DNA of 6,486 nt from contig CAYMMM010000038.1 in NCBI GenBank assembly GCA_964391595.1, positions 1-6,486 of the forward strand, given 5' to 3'. Within the stretch, counting starts at the first letter, position 1; every line of letters starts with the position of its first letter. This stretch comes from JADZGC01 sp964391595 (lineage in GTDB: Bacteria > Patescibacteriota > Saccharimonadia > CAILAD01 > GCA-016700035). The notes beneath the pieces were generated by a model, which saw nothing but the letters and a program-made list of their open reading frames with translations, had not been told where the DNA came from and did not search any database. A program made the translations under genes and the position numbers. Of this stretch, positions 5,682 to 6,486 are shown piece after piece.

Positions 5682-6486
5682 CCGCCCGCGCGACGGAAGG
5701 GTGTCATCGCATACACAGGTGTGTGGTCCATGCATACCGATGACCGAGATAATTCACCTCCTTCTGCAGCAGAGGCAGTAGGAAGGCTACATGCCTTTGA
5801 ATGGCCAGTTGGCCGCCGTAGGTGTGCTCCTCATCCGGAAGCACGTACGTGACATGAATCGGCGATTGCAGCTACTCGAGGTGCGCGGCCGGGCTCAGCC
5901 CGTGGAGGGCATCTTGCCCAGCCGCTTGTTGTCCCCTTAAGCTTGCTCGACATCTGGCATCACTTGGCTCTCCAGAGGCGATCCCGCCTCGAGGCAAACC
6001 GCTCATGACTCAGAAGTCCACGACACTGAGCGTCTTGGTGGGTGAAGCTACTCCATCCCACTAGCTCAGGACATTAAGCCGTTTTCTTGTGGTAATGAGC
6101 AAGTCTCTTCATGGAGCTACCTCGCGTTACCGATTCAGACCTCAAACAAGACGTACGGGTGTCGCGTCTCCTGTCGTCTAGTAGACGGTCGGAGAGCGAG
6201 CGCTGGGACGCACGTTCATGCGTCTTGCGTTCATGAGAACTCCCTTCTCGTTCAGCTGCTGAGCAGCGTACTGGACCCGATGCGGGGTCCGTCAGCTGCG
6301 AGGAGTCGACGACGTGTGCGAGTTGGTGAACAGCTGTGTGGTGCTCCGTCGGGGGCGCATGCCACCCGATCCCGAGCCGCCGTTCTGGAAGGTACTGGGT
6401 CGTCCTCGCGAACGGACGACCGGAGGCTTCTGTTGCATGTGGTATGCCCTTCTGCCATGCCAAGGTCCCTCATGGACCTCAACGGT
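5645..6486 (-). ncRNA. Candidate large structured non-coding RNA R2, 5' end outside the window
   Basis: At least 840 nt with no credible gene and a near-continuous chain of hairpins. Minus-strand stems: AGGTCC/GGACCT (6474-6479/6463-6468); GTCGTCC/GGACGAC (6414-6420/6399-6405); GGACCC/GGGTCC (6285-6290/6273-6278); GACGCA/TGCGTC (6219-6224/6207-6212); TCTCC-CGTCT/AGACG-GGAGA with a 3x3 internal loop (6167-6195); TAGCTC/GAGCTA (6114-6119/6062-6067) enclosing CATTA/TAATG; GTGGG/CCCAC (6057-6061/6038-6042) with an inner stem; CGCTCA/TGAGCG (6027-6032/6000-6005) enclosing GACT/AGTC; GAGGCG/CGCCTC (5985-5990/5975-5980); an 11-bp stem in 5705-5742 with two G-U pairs. Wobbles favour the minus strand. 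No promoter-like A/T-rich stretch is seen within it, so its start lies beyond 6486. The class is not recognised. Confidence 0.45.
5754..5763 (-). other. Extended anti-SD-complementary motif in R2
   Basis: AAGGAGGTGA on the minus strand matches ten consecutive bases complementary to the 16S rRNA 3' end. No ATG, GTG or TTG follows within the usual 4-12 nt; the nearest ATG is 21 nt away. A standard translation start is therefore unlikely. The first nine bases are identical to the R1 motif. Confidence 0.6.

Noticed and set aside
5486..5731. An 81-codon open frame on the minus strand
   Set aside because: It runs through the terminator hairpin, the A/T island and the R1 promoter. The start has no Shine-Dalgarno at usable distance, since the extended one is over 20 nt away.
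5751..5766. A 16S rRNA 3' end fragment on the plus strand (TTCACCTCCTTCT)
   Set aside because: Similarity stops outside the anti-SD core; the preceding conserved 16S helix 45 sequence is absent. Reading it as a minus-strand Shine-Dalgarno-like motif is simpler.
6074..6463. A 129-codon open frame on the minus strand
   Set aside because: No convincing Shine-Dalgarno. The composition is rich in Arg, His, Ser and Thr with no recognisable domain. It overlaps many perfect RNA stems in R2, and GC-rich structured sequence easily leaves such frames open.

Overview
The window reads as part of a bacterial chromosome in which every recognisable gene lies on the minus strand. Gene order in the direction of transcription (right to left) is: a long non-coding block, a PlsC-like acyltransferase, a nucleotidyltransferase-fold protein, a second PlsC-like acyltransferase, groES and groEL. 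groEL runs off the left edge. The nucleotidyltransferase-like protein, with its N-terminal helical/winged-helix-like part and the 'DPHLIYWLLTAEPVYG' stretch, resembles a family I associate with Patescibacteria (CPR). Together with compact genes and unlinked acyltransferases this makes a CPR bacterium my best guess, but it is an inference and not proven. The standard genetic code fits, because all frames are open without reading TGA as an amino acid.

Left part (1-1948): the groESL operon has a near-consensus sigma70-type promoter (TTGACG-17-TATACT), a perfect CIRCE operator at the transcription start and a strong Shine-Dalgarno. The groES stop and groEL start overlap (TAATG). This is classical HrcA-controlled heat-shock chaperonin architecture.

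Middle part (1949-4890): two lysophospholipid/glycerolipid acyltransferase homologues flank a nucleotidyltransferase-fold protein. Each gene seems to be its own transcription unit. Intrinsic terminators follow both acyltransferases. A promoter for the downstream acyltransferase overlaps the 3' end of the nucleotidyltransferase gene. The nucleotidyltransferase gene itself has little or no leader.

Right part (about 4890-6486): about 1.6 kb without any convincing protein-coding gene, yet dense with GC-rich perfect and near-perfect hairpins. Several stems contain G-U pairs when read on the minus strand that become A-C mismatches on the plus strand, which argues for a minus-strand RNA. A strong promoter (TTGACA-17-TATGCT with an A/T-rich upstream stretch) at 5585-5613 and a 14-bp terminator hairpin at 4893-4923 bound a candidate structured RNA of about 690 nt (called R1 here). 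A second candidate (R2, at least 840 nt, entering from beyond the right edge) ends at a hairpin just upstream of that promoter. Both carry an extended perfect Shine-Dalgarno sequence (AAGGAGGTG) on the same strand. R1 also contains a segment complementary to the groES leader/CIRCE, interrupted by a 3-nt bulge. I do not recognise either as a known RNA class (not tmRNA, RNase P, rRNA or group I/II intron by eye). This tandem pair of large RNAs is the most interesting content of the window.
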